Below are positions 1 to 12,370 of a stretch of DNA of 64,000 nucleotides, piece after piece. The position numbers were made by a program, and so were the translations under genes. The notes beneath the pieces were generated by a model that saw only the letters and a program-made list of their open reading frames with translations, was not told where the DNA came from and did not search any database. Position 1 is the first letter of the stretch. Each line of letters opens with the position of its first letter. The stretch comes from Rhizoctonia solani (taxonomy: Eukaryota; Basidiomycota; Agaricomycetes; Cantharellales; Ceratobasidiaceae): NCBI RefSeq assembly GCF_016906535.1, contig NC_057372.1:1717501-1781500 (forward strand), written 5' to 3'.

Positions 1-679
1 GTTGAGGGTCGAGTCGGAGCGCTCGAGGGGATCGGGCAGGATGAGCTCGAGTTCGCGTCTTGTGTCGGATGGAAGTGGTCGCACCGAACGCTCGCTTTCG
101 CCGTCGCTCTCAAATGGGTTCAGGGGTGCATGGAGCGATGCATAGGCAGACGCAGACGACGATGACAAAGCATCTGCCGTCGTCCATGCCTCTTCGCTCC
201 CGTCGTTCATCCGCCCCAGCACACCCACAGGCCGACCATCGCGTCCATCGTCAGATGCATCGTCCGCATGCGCAGAGCTCAGGTCAGTCCAGTCCCCAGA
301 CCCAAGGCTCGACCCACTGTCCGACACATCGTCCAGTTCAGACAGCGACCGTGGAGGGCTCATCATATCCATTATCACTTTATCCAAGTCGTGGTCAACG
401 AGAAGAGTGCTTCCCCAGCCTGGGGCGTTTTTCGGATATATCCCTCTCTCTCCCGAGGACCCCGGTCACCCACGTAATCCCCTTTTGCTTGCGAATCGTT
501 TATGACTCCACCCACCTACTGTCTTTCAGGACACGCACGCTCCACGTATCTGTTTCGTTGCCATTGCGCACAATATACAACGTGTAGCCTACGCCATCGG
601 ACAAGTCCTCGTTCGAGTCATCCAGGGCCGAGCGGTGAGCGGGGTCCTTGGGCATACACCCCACCTGATCCACATACAT
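1..679 (-). CDS. Unknown acidic Ser/Asp-rich protein, 5' part only
   Basis: Product not recognised. Two exons read well on the minus strand. The first runs from an ATG at 679 and contains GVGYTLYIVRNGNETDTWSV. An intron follows (donor GTAGGT near 515, acceptor CAG near 420). The second exon then stays open to base 1 through LLVDHDLDKVIMDMMSPPRS and a long acidic Ser/Asp-rich stretch (SELDDVSDSGSSLGSGDW). The gene runs off the left edge, so the C-terminus is missing. The Thr-Leu-Tyr-Ile-Val-Arg stretch suggests a short folded beta domain at the N-terminus followed by a disordered tail. The start could lie further upstream if another intron exists; 679 is simply the first in-frame ATG. No signal peptide or membrane segment is visible. 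Confidence 0.5.
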
Positions 680-682
680 CAC

Positions 683-1273
683 TTTACATGCACTTTATAT
701 TATGTCTCTAAACACTAATGCCGTGGTCACCCACCGAACCCAACCCCTTATCTCTACTTCCGGCTCTCTCCACACCATACGCACACACCCACCCCACCTT
801 GGGAGCACAGCAATCCAAATAAGTCACTGCGTACATCACTCTGTGAGAAATCGCGCTGATCAACCCAATCTTAGCCCCTATGTCCAATACCCCAAGTGCA
901 CACGCACAACGGAACTGTCGGCCCGTATGTTCTATGGTTCTTGCGGATACTCGACCGTACCCCCCGCTGTACCTTTCCGGCGCTGGGCGAAACCCGGAGC
1001 ATGTCCATTAAGCAAATGCAATAATTACCGAGGTGGCTATGGCCGGCCTTGGGGTGGCGCACCCGACCCGTCCCCTAGTCCAATGGCCGAAATCCTAGGC
1101 GCATCTATCAACCGGTCGCAGGAATATAAAATACACCTATTGTCTCACGGGTCCGCAGCAACGCAGTGCAAAGCGCATGCTCATGTGACATCATTCCAGA
1201 CCCCAATTCAATCCCCAACGATGCAATCCAGGGCCCATGACAAGAAAAAAAAAGCAAAAAATTAAATTGTCAG
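683..1273. other. Intergenic, no supported gene
   Basis: This stretch separates the start of the left-edge gene from the stop codon of the aspartic protease gene. A 187-codon open frame on + (702-1265) has no recognisable domain, is rich in His/Thr/Pro and ends in a Lys run read from poly-A; I regard it as chance. The interval probably holds the promoter of the left-edge gene and the 3' UTR of the protease. Confidence 0.6.
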
Positions 1274-3457
1274 TTAAAATAGCAACACGATATACAAGCC
1301 AAAAAGCAACAGTCCGAATCCCGATCCAAAAGTCCGTATCCGGATCGCCGAGTTCTTCTCCGGCCCGCCCAGGACAACACTTTGCATGGGTAAAGGCCGT
1401 GTAGTGGCCGACCCGTTCGAGTCTGTGACGATCACGACTGGCGCGTGGGCGCTTGGGAGGGGTGTGGTTCGCGTGAGGAGCGCCGAGTAGGTGCTTGCGC
1501 CCAAACCCGATGACGCAAGTTCGCCAAGCGTGGGCACCGAGTACCCAAAAGTTGAACTTGGTGCTGTCGATGTTTCGCTAGGGCGGGGTGTTGTGTTTGA
1601 GCTGGACAGAGTAGGGGAAGGGGTAGGAGAGAACAGGTAAGGAGGTGTGGTATAGGTTGGGGTTGGTAATACATAATTGGGCAGCGTAGTCGCAAAAGTA
1701 GCGCTTTCGACCGATAAACTTTGCGAGATGCTCTCTTCGGTATCAACAACTACATCAGGCGAGACCGAGTACAGCCCAATCTTGGGTGGCTCTTTAGTGT
1801 CGATCCCATAGCTGTCAACCCTCGAGTCAGCCCTCGACCAACACTCTGTAAGGGAAAATCACTTACCTAAAAATAGAATAAACCGTCCGCAAGAACGGCG
1901 TGCCAAATTGCCAGTCGATCCCATCTTCACTAGGTGCAGTGGCAAGCGGCCAAGCAAGGCACATATTAGGTGGATCAAGCACGCGAGCAAAAATATAGTC
2001 GTGCGGCTGGAGCGTGTAATTGCGAGACCTGCCTCGAATGGTTAGTCCCTATACTTGTGCATTCCAACAACCTCGATAAACGCACCCAAATGTGAATCGC
2101 ATGCCCACAGTAGTGTCACATGGAATCGCATATTGGCCGTCTCCAACAAGCCGACTTGCCGGGATATGGCTGAATAGCTCGGCAACCTAATGGGGATCAT
2201 GAGTCGGTATAAACGGTAACACCGAGATGCACTCACATCTGCAGCCGGCCCGTAAATTGCGTTTGCACCCCTAAGGAATCAAGATTACAACTCGTTCGGG
2301 TCTACCAGCCACCAGACTCACAAGTCAAACAGCGCCAGGGGCTGAGATCCTGTTATGTTGGGATATGTCGAGTTGAGCGATAGGCTTGCGTTGTTTATCT
2401 GTGGTAGTCTGGTTGGGCGTGATACAAAACGAAACGGAAGAAATACCAACCGCCACGCCCGCCAAATGTATCGCCCACTGCAAATAAATCGATGAATTAT
2501 CGTTGGGCAGAGTTGGAAATGGAGCTACGTCGTGCCACGAAATAAGAGACTGGTTCTTGACCACGTCAGAATCGATCGCGCCTTGGGTCCCAAAAGTGTC
2601 AAGAGGTGTGGGAATGGGTTCGACGAGAAAATCCAAAGCGTACCAAGACTCAATGTGCCCGTGTCATTTTTCCTTAGGCTTAGTCCGAACATTGGGTAGG
2701 AAAGTAAGCCTTGTTGAGCTAGGCGCGCGACCGGCGGGACAGCTATACTTGGGCGTTCAGTTATGTCATCCTGAACCGAGAGTGGAGTTACATCGACTTG
2801 CCTCCCCAAACTGATTTTCCTATCTGTGATAATCTTGGAAAACCTAGTCCGAGGACGCCGCTCGCCTCATGATCACCCAAGGACAGTGTTACGTTGGTAT
2901 CATTGACAAGGCCTATTGAACTAACCCCATCAGAAAGAATCTTTCAAGTTGGTTGCCAAGACGTACCAAACAACTGTGACGTGAGATTAAACCCTCCTAC
3001 ACCCATAGCTTCGCTGGCAACGATCCCAGTTGCCCTCGTACCATCCGCGAACCTGATCCTAAAGGCGGTCTCGTTGTTATTGACGGGCGCGAACGTTGGG
3101 CTAGAAAGATGATCTGGATACGCTGGAAGTCCTCTGCATTCGGATGTGTGGCAGGACGAAGAGACAACCCATGTATCTGCTGAGCCCGTGTCGAGCGAAA
3201 GAAGAAAGCTGTATTCGCCTATTGTAGCCAAGGCATTGTATGACCTAACCCAACAGTTTATTTTAAGTCCTAGTACACAAAAGTATGGCCACTCACTGTG
3301 CAGCATATTTGAGATACTCTACGGTCGCATTTCCCCTCTTCAATAACCGCTCTTCACTACGAGACCGGACTACTAGTTCCAACTTGGAGCTCTTCGCTTC
3401 CGCAGCCCATAGCCAACTCCAAACCAAGCCGAAAAGCAAAGTTGAAGCAAAAGTCAT
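1274..3457 (-). CDS. Secreted aspartic protease (peptidase A1), C-terminally anchored
   Basis: A pepsin-family endopeptidase expected to act at the cell surface. The ATG at 3457 starts a signal peptide (MTFASTLLFGLVWSWLWAAE). After the intron near 3300-3220 comes GEYSFLLSLDTGSADTWVVS with the first catalytic DTG. The body contains FGLSLRKNDTGTLSLG and NNASLSLNSTYPNITG (sequons). The second catalytic Asp lies in ALFDLGANAIYGPAAD, split by a 51-nt intron (2271-2321); the residue after Asp is Leu, where the family normally has Thr or Ser. A C-terminal domain motif (DWQFGTPFLRTVYSIF) follows, then a Ser/Thr/Pro-rich stalk and a hydrophobic end (GFGLLLFGLYIVLLF). That tail fits a GPI signal or a membrane anchor. 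Family assignment is firm. Whether the DLG site is active is uncertain. Confidence 0.85.
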
Positions 3458-3999
3458 TTTTGTGTGCAAGTTCAGTGCAGTCTCGACATGTAGATGTAAG
3501 GCGTCGGATCCCTTGTGTCAGCTGACTGCCCCCTTTCAAAGGGGTGAAATCACAAATCTCGAGGCGGTGTGTATGGTATCACAGAGACAGTGGAACGGAT
3601 GAACTCTATGTTGCAAGTGTTCTGCGCGCTTAACCCGGCACACTTCGGGCTCGGCGAATTTCACTTAGTCGACTGCGGAGACACAAGCCGAGTACAGTAA
3701 TTGAAAGTGCTCAAGCTCCATTACAAACAACATGGTTCCCAAGGATTATATTTCGACAACAGTACAAAAACAGGCAGTAGACAAAACCGTGGGCAAACCA
3801 AAGTTACCCACAAAACAGACACAGGTATCACGCCGGGACAAAGACCGAAATAGACCGAGACGTCCGCAGAACATAGTCAGACGAATAAATCTTACAAAAA
3901 ATGGAGAGAACAGGAATGAGAGGCGGGCAGAAGGACAAAATTCCAAAAATCGGGGTAACGAATTAAGAGAAGCGGGTCGAGGGGGGGGGGGCATGAAAC
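3458..3999. other. Intergenic with a poly-G run
   Basis: This lies between the start of the protease gene and the 3' end of the Ras-GAP gene, both on minus. It contains a homopolymer of about 11 G (near 3980-3991) just downstream of the Ras-GAP stop. I see no gene; overlapping short frames in 3732-4025 are Lys/Arg-rich and lack domains. Confidence 0.6.
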
Positions 4000-6900
4000 T
4001 CAACGCCTGGCAAACATTTTGTTGAGCAGGGCAAGAACCCTAGGGACATGAAGTTGAACATATTCGAGATCCAGGAGATGCTTGTTGTCTTTTTGCTACA
4101 GAAGACGAATAAGCATCCAGTCAAACAGGCTACAAAATATTTACCTTTTCCAGCAAATCATCAATCTTTAAATCCATCTCAAGGATGGCCTTGTCCCGGC
4201 CTTTGTAATGCAGTGCAATAATGAAAGTACCAGGCGTGGGCGAGGAGATATTAAAATAGATATTGGGTCGGCTGAATGTAATCAGCTAGCTCAGCCTCGA
4301 ATTGAAACGGTAGTCAAGCGTGTGAACTCACCGGTTCTCGGGGACATTGCTTTCCATGATGATGCTCTCCCTCTCGAGCTGCGCATGCGTGAAACGATAA
4401 GGTCCCAAGACGGTTGCCTTGGTCGGCCTGCGCTCTTTGCCGCCAAACGTAACCACGCCAACGCCAGTCGTACCACGATCCTTCTGACTAGTCAACCGCA
4501 CGTTCTGCAAGTACGCTTTATACTGTTCTAATTGAGAGCGCAAGTAGTTATTATGGTCGCAGATCGTCTTGTAAACCGCATCCAACGAACGGGTTTCCAT
4601 AAGTACCTTCTCGCGCATATTGCCAAGATGAACAAGTTCGGCAGCAACTTCTTCACGCATAAGCTTGTAGTCATCGTTCTTGTCCACGATCCGCAGCTCT
4701 TCGAGCTCGCGAAGCATTTCCTTGACCTTGATTCCCTTGCGCACCAGAGTGGCGTCCTTGGTCGTAGCAGCACGTTCGGCGACGGCCGGCAGGTTGATCG
4801 ATCGCTTGTCTTGCGCCTGAGGCATTGATCGAAGAAGATGGACAAAGATCGACTTGGCCTCCATGTACAGGATGTCGTTTTGTGTCACGTTGTTCTCAGA
4901 CATCAGAGCCTGAGCAACATCTTGGATCGGAGTCTCCCAGCGGCTGAACAATGGCAGCTCAACTGTGCGATTTTCCTTCCGAGGAACTTGGGTGGGTGCC
5001 GTACCAAGCTCCTCAGCAAGGATCCGGAGGTGGTGTTTGTCGCTTGGAGCCTATAATCCACTAAGTATATAATCGTCCGATCGAGATCGGACACCTACCA
5101 AGGTTTCGATGTGTTGTTGTAATAGAGAGTGTGTATTATACATCTCATTCAGGGTGATATTGATCTGCAAATCCTTCTTTGAAAGGGCCATGTATTGGTC
5201 CAGCTGCCCAAATATACATTATGAGTCCGATCATCTCAGGAACCGAGGAAAACGTACCTCGAGGGATTCATAGAAATCTCCAACTTCACACAGGTTGTTC
5301 AGAAATACATTGATTCGAGCCTTGTTATTCTCCACAAACGGATTCAATGTGCTCATGTACGCTTCCTTGGCGTACGAAGGCTTATTAGCGAGGTTTTGTA
5401 ACATCTTGGCGATCTACAATAGCCCTGTCAGCCTCGACCTGCGTTTGTTGACATTTTCTCTTACCAGAGTGAGAGTTCTTCGCGGATGCTTTGCAGGGAC
5501 ACCTTCGACAAGCATATATGCCTGGGGCGTAACAATGGCAGGGTTAATGAATCGCAGGAAGAAAAATGCCCCAATCAAAGAACAGATGGCATAGTCGGTC
5601 GAATCGGGATACTTGCGCTGTGAAACATGTCAGTTGCTGGCTAAACTGAAGCCGGGGGGAGGGGGGACAAACCTTTGTCAAACTTTTGATTTGCTTGCAA
5701 ATCCACCTGATCCCGTAAGGAACCATCTCCAGGCTATCGATAATGGTCATGAGGAAGCTGTTCGCGATCTCCATAAGCATGGTCAATCGGGGTGCGATGA
5801 TCGCCTGTACATCAGGATTAGCTGCTGCTGCATCTGGTGAAACGCCTCTTGGAAGATGCTCGGGAAGAGTCCCGGTGTCCTCCTCGATTTGGTTGATCAT
5901 TTGCTCGTAGACCTGTAGCTGGAGTGAGTTGCGAAGGCAAGGAAAACCATGGTTACATACCTTGAGTGGGTTGATCTCCAAGTTTAGATCCTTGTGCTCA
6001 ATCAAGCTGTTGATACGCTCAGCTAGTACTCCTTTGAGATAACTTTGGCCAGGACCCCTTCGAGTATACGTGGTCATCATTCGTGATACAGGGGTATTAG
6101 CTCGGAGAAGGGAGCCAAATTCAGTGGCGGTTTCGAATTGGGCTGATAGGACAGACTGTGGGGTACAGAGTCAGATAGTCTTGTCAAGTATACTCCAGTC
6201 ACTCACTTGGAACATGGTCAAGAGCAAATGTTCTTCGCGGCTCTCGTATTGGTTCCCATATAATGTAAACATGACGGTTTGAAGGAGTGTGTCGATTTCT
6301 GACAAGCTGACAAGCCGACACAACGAAGCGATGTGTCGAGGCTCGGATTGCAGCAAGAAAAACAAATTGGAGTATTGCTTCGGAGAATCATCAGCACATG
6401 AGATCACGAATCTTGAGTCGCAGCCTTACTGTCAGTTTACGGTCGTCGGGAAAAGCGCCCTCTGTCGGGTCATGTTCTTCTAAATGTTGCTCCACCTCGT
6501 GTTGCTGAAATAGGTGGGTCAAGAAAAAATCAAACAAAGGATTCAGGGGTACCCACCTCGTCAAGGGCCATGCGGTTCTGGATTAGCAAGGCGATGCGGG
6601 AGTCGAGATACCTGACATCCCGCTCCAACACGAAATTCTTCTTAGACTGGGAAGAAATCCGGGCCTTGAGGTCTCGCAGACGTTTTTGGGCTGTATCAAG
6701 TCGGGACAATTGGTCGTAAGCATCAAACAAACGAAAAGGAGTGCGTAGGGGGGCATGGTAATGAGCAAAGTGGCAATCAACAACTTGCCACATTACATCG
6801 TGCCAATCGTCAATGGCAGAGAAAAGGGGGAGCATGGGGTATAGTACAGAACAAGAAAATGGACAAGGACTTGCCTCGTGCCAAGTCGTCCTCGATTTCA

Positions 6901-7025
6901 ACGTCCTGTTCGGCAGCCATGCTGAACAGAGCAGTAACCGAGTAACGCCCGCCTTGGGTCGTACGATTGGTTAGTCGGCGCGTAGACATGCTGGGCGAAG
7001 AAGGCTCCGAGACGTATGAGGACAT
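4000..7025 (-). CDS. gap1: Ras GTPase-activating protein (RasGAP + IQGAP-type C-terminal domain)
   Basis: Stimulates GTP hydrolysis by Ras and so switches off Ras/cAMP or MAPK signalling. Many short introns. The chosen start (7025) gives [17 protein letters not shown], then a coiled region ([18 protein letters not shown]). The RasGAP domain follows: [33 protein letters not shown], the hallmark [17 protein letters not shown], and [13 protein letters not shown]. The C-terminal part is the RasGAP_C domain shared with IQGAPs ([33 protein letters not shown]), ending LLNKMFARR. It lacks the calponin-homology and IQ parts of true IQGAPs, as expected for the short fungal Gap1/Sar1 type. An upstream in-frame start at 7262 is possible but less likely. 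It is divergent from palA/RIM20 with about 570 bp between. Confidence 0.9.
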
Positions 7026-7595
7026 TGGCTCTAGCTCAGAGGAATGGTAAGCTTCAGCTCGAATTTCTGTTAAGAGCCAGGGAATCAACGGTGCTCGGTG
7101 AATAGTTGCAATTGAGAGCGTAGTATCAAGCCACCGAATGCGAGCCCAAACTCGAGTATATGTGGTCCGGATATTTCGGATGCTGTTGTACAAGAGCGGC
7201 TCGTCGTCGTGCAGTGCAACGTTGGAAACCAAGGCACGTGATCTTCTCGGAAAATATATCATAGCGGGAATATATCACTATGTCAGTGCGATACTTCTCA
7301 AGGATACCCCCGCGCCATCTGTCGCAACTATTGTATTCCGCAGCCCATGCAATTGTTATAATTATTGCTCTTTTGGCTTGCCGTTGTGGGTACTATACAC
7401 CCATTTTCAGTCTACCTCAGCCCCTCGTCCGCATAGTATCAATAATGTACAGATCAAAACGGTTCAATATCTTGTACGACGTCAATCAGCCCAATTTGCC
7501 TCAGTATCACAACACCACCAAGGTCAAAGTTTCCGGTCCACGTGACTATATCCCAATCCGGACCAAATTGAATCATCCCTTGTCCTCGCCACACC
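7026..7595. promoter_or_regulatory. Shared divergent promoter region
   Basis: About 570 bp between the start codons of the Ras-GAP (-) and palA/RIM20 (+) genes. It must carry both promoters. Open frames here (7138-7545 on +, and the upstream extension of the Ras-GAP frame to 7262) show no domain. I could not pick out a defined TATA box or operator. Confidence 0.45.
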
Positions 7596-10500
7596 ATGCC
7601 CAATCAACTATCGATTCCTTTTAAACAGACGTTACCGGTCCAAATCAAGGAGGCGGTTCAGTCATACATTGAATTTAACCACTCAGAATCACACCCTGAC
7701 GCATTCAGATGGGATATATCACGGTGGGAGGAACTTAGGAAAGATGGAGTAGGAGGCTACGTACACGTTAATCGGGTCGATGCTACACTTCTGTAAGCAC
7801 ATCCCACTTCAGTCTACATGTGCATCTTGATGATATCCCTAAAGGTATCATGCACATCTCGTTTTACTCCTTACCAAATTTCCTGCTAATGTAGGTGCTG
7901 TCAGTTTCGTGTAATCACATGTATGACGAATATGATCCAGATAGGATTGACCGTTATATACGAACCAGCGTTTCCATCGCTAATGCGACGGGTCTGTTCA
8001 GTCGAAGATCTCACGTTTGAACGTGCCTGCGTTCTATTCAATCTTGCGGCTCTATATTCTCAGCTTGGAACAGCCGCCGGTAGGAGCACTACAGAAAGCA
8101 TCAAAATTGTGGCTGCACACTTTCAGGTACGTCACTTGTCTATTCGCCGGCCCGAAATATCATTGATTTACTTCTGGCGGTCCAGAATGCTGCAGGCGTG
8201 CTACAATACCTATCGAAGGAAGTTATTTCCACTTTGGCATCCTCTCTGGGTCAAGCAGCCCCTGTTCCATCAGAGCTGTTAGAGCCATCTCTCAAATCTT
8301 TGGAATATCTTATGCTTGCGCAAGCTCAAGAATGCTACTGGCAAAAAGCATCTATGGGTTAGTCTATTTAGGAACACTTCTTTCGTCTAGCTTTGGTCTA
8401 ACTCCCAGAAGAAAACTACAAGGACGGGACGCTAGCCAAACTTGCCAAACAGGTAGAGTACCACACTAAAGTTGGCAATAAAGGCCGGCTAACCTGCCTA
8501 GCCAGGTCGCTGTCCACTATGAAAGTGCAATATCAGCTGCAGCAACCGTCTCTCCTTCGTCATTTCCCCAAGAGTGGGTAAACCACCTGACCTTGAAGAA
8601 GCACCACTTTGAAGGCGTAGCTCAGTATAGACAAAGTCGGAGCGATCTTCTATCCCATAAGTATGTTGGGTTGACCCACCATGCTCTCGTAGGTAGTTGT
8701 GCTGATCAATCACGCAAGGTATGGCGTTGAACTGGGTCGATTGAGGATCGCCCAAAACGAGGTCAAGCAAGGCCTTGAGCGAGCATCCAAGGGCGTCGCA
8801 AAGGCGGTAATAGACGATGTCAAGGTCGTTGTTTCCCCACTCTAAATATCATAGTGTCACTCACTATCACCCAGAGTCTGGCCAAAGCCCTGGAGGCTAA
8901 CTTTAGCCGTGCACAGAAAGATAATGACCTTATATACCACCAGAACGTCCCGCCCGAGTCAACCATTGAACCTATCACAGGCGTGAACATGGTGAACAGC
9001 GTGATTGACAATAAGCTGAAGGACCCCTCCTTGGTGATTGGCAATACAGATAATGCTCTTTTCACTGGACTCGTTTCGCATGGTGTAAGGATGGCTATTG
9101 GTGCGTGCGGTAGTGACCGTGTGGTATTTGATGCTGAACCTTGTTAAAGAGGTGTATATCGATAGGAGAGACAACTGGATCAAGGAGGAGGTCGAAGGAA
9201 TTGTCAAGCAGATGGACGCGGACGTCACCAGGTACGTCACAGACCATTTTCAGTTAGCGCATACAGCAATAACAGAGCGGTCGGAACAGGCTTTTGCAGC
9301 GACTAAACCTACCTGGCTCCCTTGATGCACTCGACAAGCCGGCTGGTCTACCCTCAAGTCTCCTGCGTCGATCTGAAGAGATTCGATCGATGGGTGGAAC
9401 AGACGCGCTACAAGCCTTGGTTGACGAAGTTCAAACACTGGGAAGGTCTGCCAGTGGAATTCTCGAAGAGGTGGGTTTGTTTGTTTCACGTTGTCCCTTC
9501 TCGACCCTTGCGGCGGGCTTGTATTCTGCCCGGGAAACGTTGAGGGTTGACTTACAAAGGCTTCGACTGGCCTCACGTATCAAAGCGTCAATCTATCACA
9601 GCCCACGGCGCCTGGTCCTGTCAAGTCGACAGAGTTTAATCTAGCTAACAAAGTGCTTCCTCTTAAACGAGAAGGACATCGTTAACGGCTTACATTTAAT
9701 CCGGTTGTCTATTAGGCATTTGATATACTTGACAATGAGGCATCAGAAGATGAGACCTTCTTTGCCCAATTACCTGAGGATGGGGCACAAATCGCGACGC
9801 AATCTGGCTACTTTGCATCCCACATAGCCAACAAGAGCTTGACCGCAAAGGCCGACAGCTACAGGCAGATTCTTGATAATGCTGCGTCCAGTGACGCGAC
9901 CGTCAGAAACAAATGGGAAGAATGGGAGGAGAATGTCACCGTCTTATGCTCCAACCCGGTATGTTCTAGACTCTTGGGCGATGGCGTCCGTATGTTGATT
10001 CCGGCACGTTTACCCCTATCTTTCCCTCAGGACGAGATGGAAAGTATGGTACCCTCCCATGCAACTAGCCAATCCACTCAGTCCGCTCAGGCGCATACAT
10101 ACGCACGTGCTATACGCGCCGCATTGGAGGACCTTGATGATCTTCGAAACACCCGCGCACGATGCGTCGAGTCCGCGCGACAGCGTGCTGGTACAGACGA
10201 TATCAAACCTCGTATTGTACGCGAGGCCGCAGGGTTGGCGCGCTGGATAGAAGTAAAGCCAGCGATGTTTGAGTCCACGATGGAAGAAGAATTGGGTAAA
10301 TTTGATCGGTACAAGGAGAGCGTGGAAGAGGGTAGGACAAAGCAGGAGGAGCTCCTGATCAAAGTAGAGGTAATTATTTAATTGACTCGTACCAATCCCG
10401 GCTTCTCTTAACCATTCTTTCTCAGCAATTGAATCAACTCCTTATCCAATCACGGACTGACGACCCAGTACTAAAGCAGCGAGAGGCTGCCCTGCAGTCC

Positions 10501-11189
10501 CTCGATTTGGCATATCATCGTTACCTCGAGGTACTATCTAACGTGACCGAGGGATCTAAGGTGCGCTTTTGTCATCAACCACCCCAAAGCATCCCTCGAT
10601 ACCTTACTAATGTTGTATTATTATAGTTCTATACTGATTTTTCGGCACATTTGAACGCATTTCAAGATGAATGTGCTCGTTGGAGTGAACTACGCCATCG
10701 CCAACGCGGGTCAGTCGAAAACCTTACCTCGCGATCAGATATTTGACCCATAGGCATTATTCTTACAGGGAGCTTTTGGAGCTACTAAATCAACTAGCTC
10801 GCGCGACGAAAAAGTCAAAATCTAAACTGCGTGCCGATGCGGGCGATAAGGGGGAGCCGATTGAATCTCCACCTTACCCCGCTGTATCGTCACAGCAAAT
10901 AACCTCGACACAGCCGGGGTCTGAAGTTATCGAGCAATCTAGCCAGAAGGCTTTGGAACACCCAGCGTCTCCCATCGCTACACTCTCGCGTCCTGTTTCC
11001 CCCCATCCACCTCCGGTCGCACTTCAATCTACCCCAAAGGGGTTCGCGTTACCAGCTCCCAACTCGTCTGAATGGGAAGCTGTAGACTTACCTCCTCCGC
11101 CTAGTGCTAGAAAATCCGCCCGATCCAAAGCAGCAGAAGAAGCATCAACTCCAAGGCGAAAGACCCGGTCTAAGACTGTAGCTGAATGA
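7596..11189 (+). CDS. RIM20: BRO1-domain pH-response regulator palA/Rim20 (ALIX family)
   Basis: Scaffold of the Rim/Pal alkaline-pH pathway: it binds the transcription factor Rim101/PacC and ESCRT-III Snf7 on endosomes so that the factor can be cleaved. The N-terminus (MPNQLSIPFKQTLPVQIKEA) and EDLTFERACVLFNLAALYSQ are typical of the BRO1 domain, which continues through SLEYLMLAQAQECYWQKAS and EGVAQYRQSRSDLLSHKYG. A V-shaped helical domain follows (VIGNTDNALFTGLVSHGV; DEMESMVPSHATSQS; ALEDLDDLRNTRARCVES). The C-terminal tail is Pro-rich (SPHPPPVALQSTPKGFALP) and then basic (TPRRKTRSKTVAE). At least eight short introns. The start context (caccATG) is good. Bro1, the paralogue in endosomal sorting, is the main alternative; the N-terminal sequence looks more like PalA. 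Confidence 0.85.
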
Positions 11190-11254
11190 ACTCACTCTCA
11201 GTTCAAACGCCGAATTACAGTCAAACGCATAGATAGGAGTATGTAGAATTGAAG

Positions 11255-11441
11255 CTAATATATTTTCGTCCTCTCTTCGGGCCAACAGGTCGGCAGATAC
11301 TCAATTTCGCTGCTAAATAATATACCTAAGAAGCGTGCATACACACCCAATTTGGCCAGTCGGTCCAGTCGCTTCTTGATCACCCTGAGATTCGGTTGCA
11401 TCTTCTGAGGGCGCAACTAGGGCAGGAGGCTCGTTATCCAT
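11255..11441 (-). CDS. Possible small acidic protein, doubtful
   Basis: An ATG at 11441 opens a frame reading MDNEPPALVAPSEDATESQ, then GDQEATGPTGQIG. With a very short intron (donor GTGTGT, acceptor TTTAG) it would continue SEIEYLPTCWPEERTKIY and stop at 11255, giving about 50 residues. Composition looks coding, but the implied intron is only about 35 nt, shorter than others here, and no family is recognised. It would be convergent with palA/RIM20 (66 bp apart). Confidence 0.22.
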
Positions 11442-11895
11442 GCATACAATCTAGTGTGTGAGCTGAGGTAGCTGAATGAAATAGATCGTGCGATGGCAGT
11501 GTGTTTTGCCACGCAGTTGATATCGTCAGATCGGAATTATCTACGTATGCATATGGGTGTATTGCCTAATACAGGAGCATTGGCCCGTTCCATTCAAGTA
11601 TCAAACCCTCAGGTTTGCATTGAGCTGCAGTTGCTCTTACTTTTCAAACCAACGCTTCTCTTGGACACAGGTAAACCCGAAATTCATTTACTTTTATAAC
11701 TTGGCCTTTTGCTGGGCCTTGCTGGAATAAAGTAAGGTTTATACATAACATGTGGGCTGGCTTCGTCTTAGTGTCTTCTGAGCACATGGGTCGTTTCTCG
11801 TGAGGCCTATATAATTACTTACTCTCAGTTCTTTCAGTCCATCAGACAAACTATCCTCTCTTTCACCCATCATATATTTAGTGATTAAAGTTGAG

Positions 11896-12370
11896 ATGTC
11901 CTCAGAGGAGAACTTTGATACTCATGACTCTGACTGTCCCCATCCTCGGGGTAGACCCGAATACGGCGTCGAAGCTGTAAGTAGTATCACACCTCAACAG
12001 TATTAGGCGGTCGTTCTTACTGACCAGAGTATTTAGCGGTGTTTAATCTATCCTCCTGACACGAGAGTACGAGTTCAGTTCAATGGGTCTTCTTATGAAG
12101 CTATCATTGTAGTAAGTCTCACCTGTTGCATCGGATGGTAATCAGAGCGCATTTGCTTGGCTCTTTTGGAACGTTGCCGAGTCCCGTGCTAAGGTGACGG
12201 AGAATGGGATAAGAACCACATCAGAAATACCACCTTGGTTATCCTTATGTGGCATTCTAGATTTAACATTGCCCCTTCAGAACGTCGAACCCAATGGATA
12301 CGTTGTCAGAGACAATAATGGGAACTACCATCATGTCCAACACGGCGAAATCCTACAAGCGATTCCCTGA
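11896..12370 (+). CDS. Small array protein A: PRGRP motif + SH3-like domain
   Basis: First of four small genes that look like tandem paralogues. Three phase-0 exons: 11896-11976, 12037-12111 (75 nt) and 12281-12370, giving 81 residues. Exon 1 is acidic and Cys/His-containing and carries HPRGRPEYGVEA, whose PRGRP is the core of an AT-hook. Exon 2 reads CLIYPPDTRVRVQFNGSSYE; exon 3 reads NGYVVRDNNGNYHHVQHGEI. Alternating hydrophobic residues and the G-x-Y spacing suggest a small SH3-like barrel (Tudor/chromo type). No signal peptide or membrane segment. Intron 2 (169 nt) is longer than usual here. Upstream, pyrimidine-rich DNA leads to the ATG. Function unknown; AT-hook and barrel readings are inference from pattern. 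Confidence 0.6.

Noticed and set aside
702..1265. 187-codon open frame on + between the two leftmost genes
   Set aside because: No domain, biased His/Thr/Pro composition, ends in Lys codons from a poly-A run, and occupies expected promoter/UTR space.
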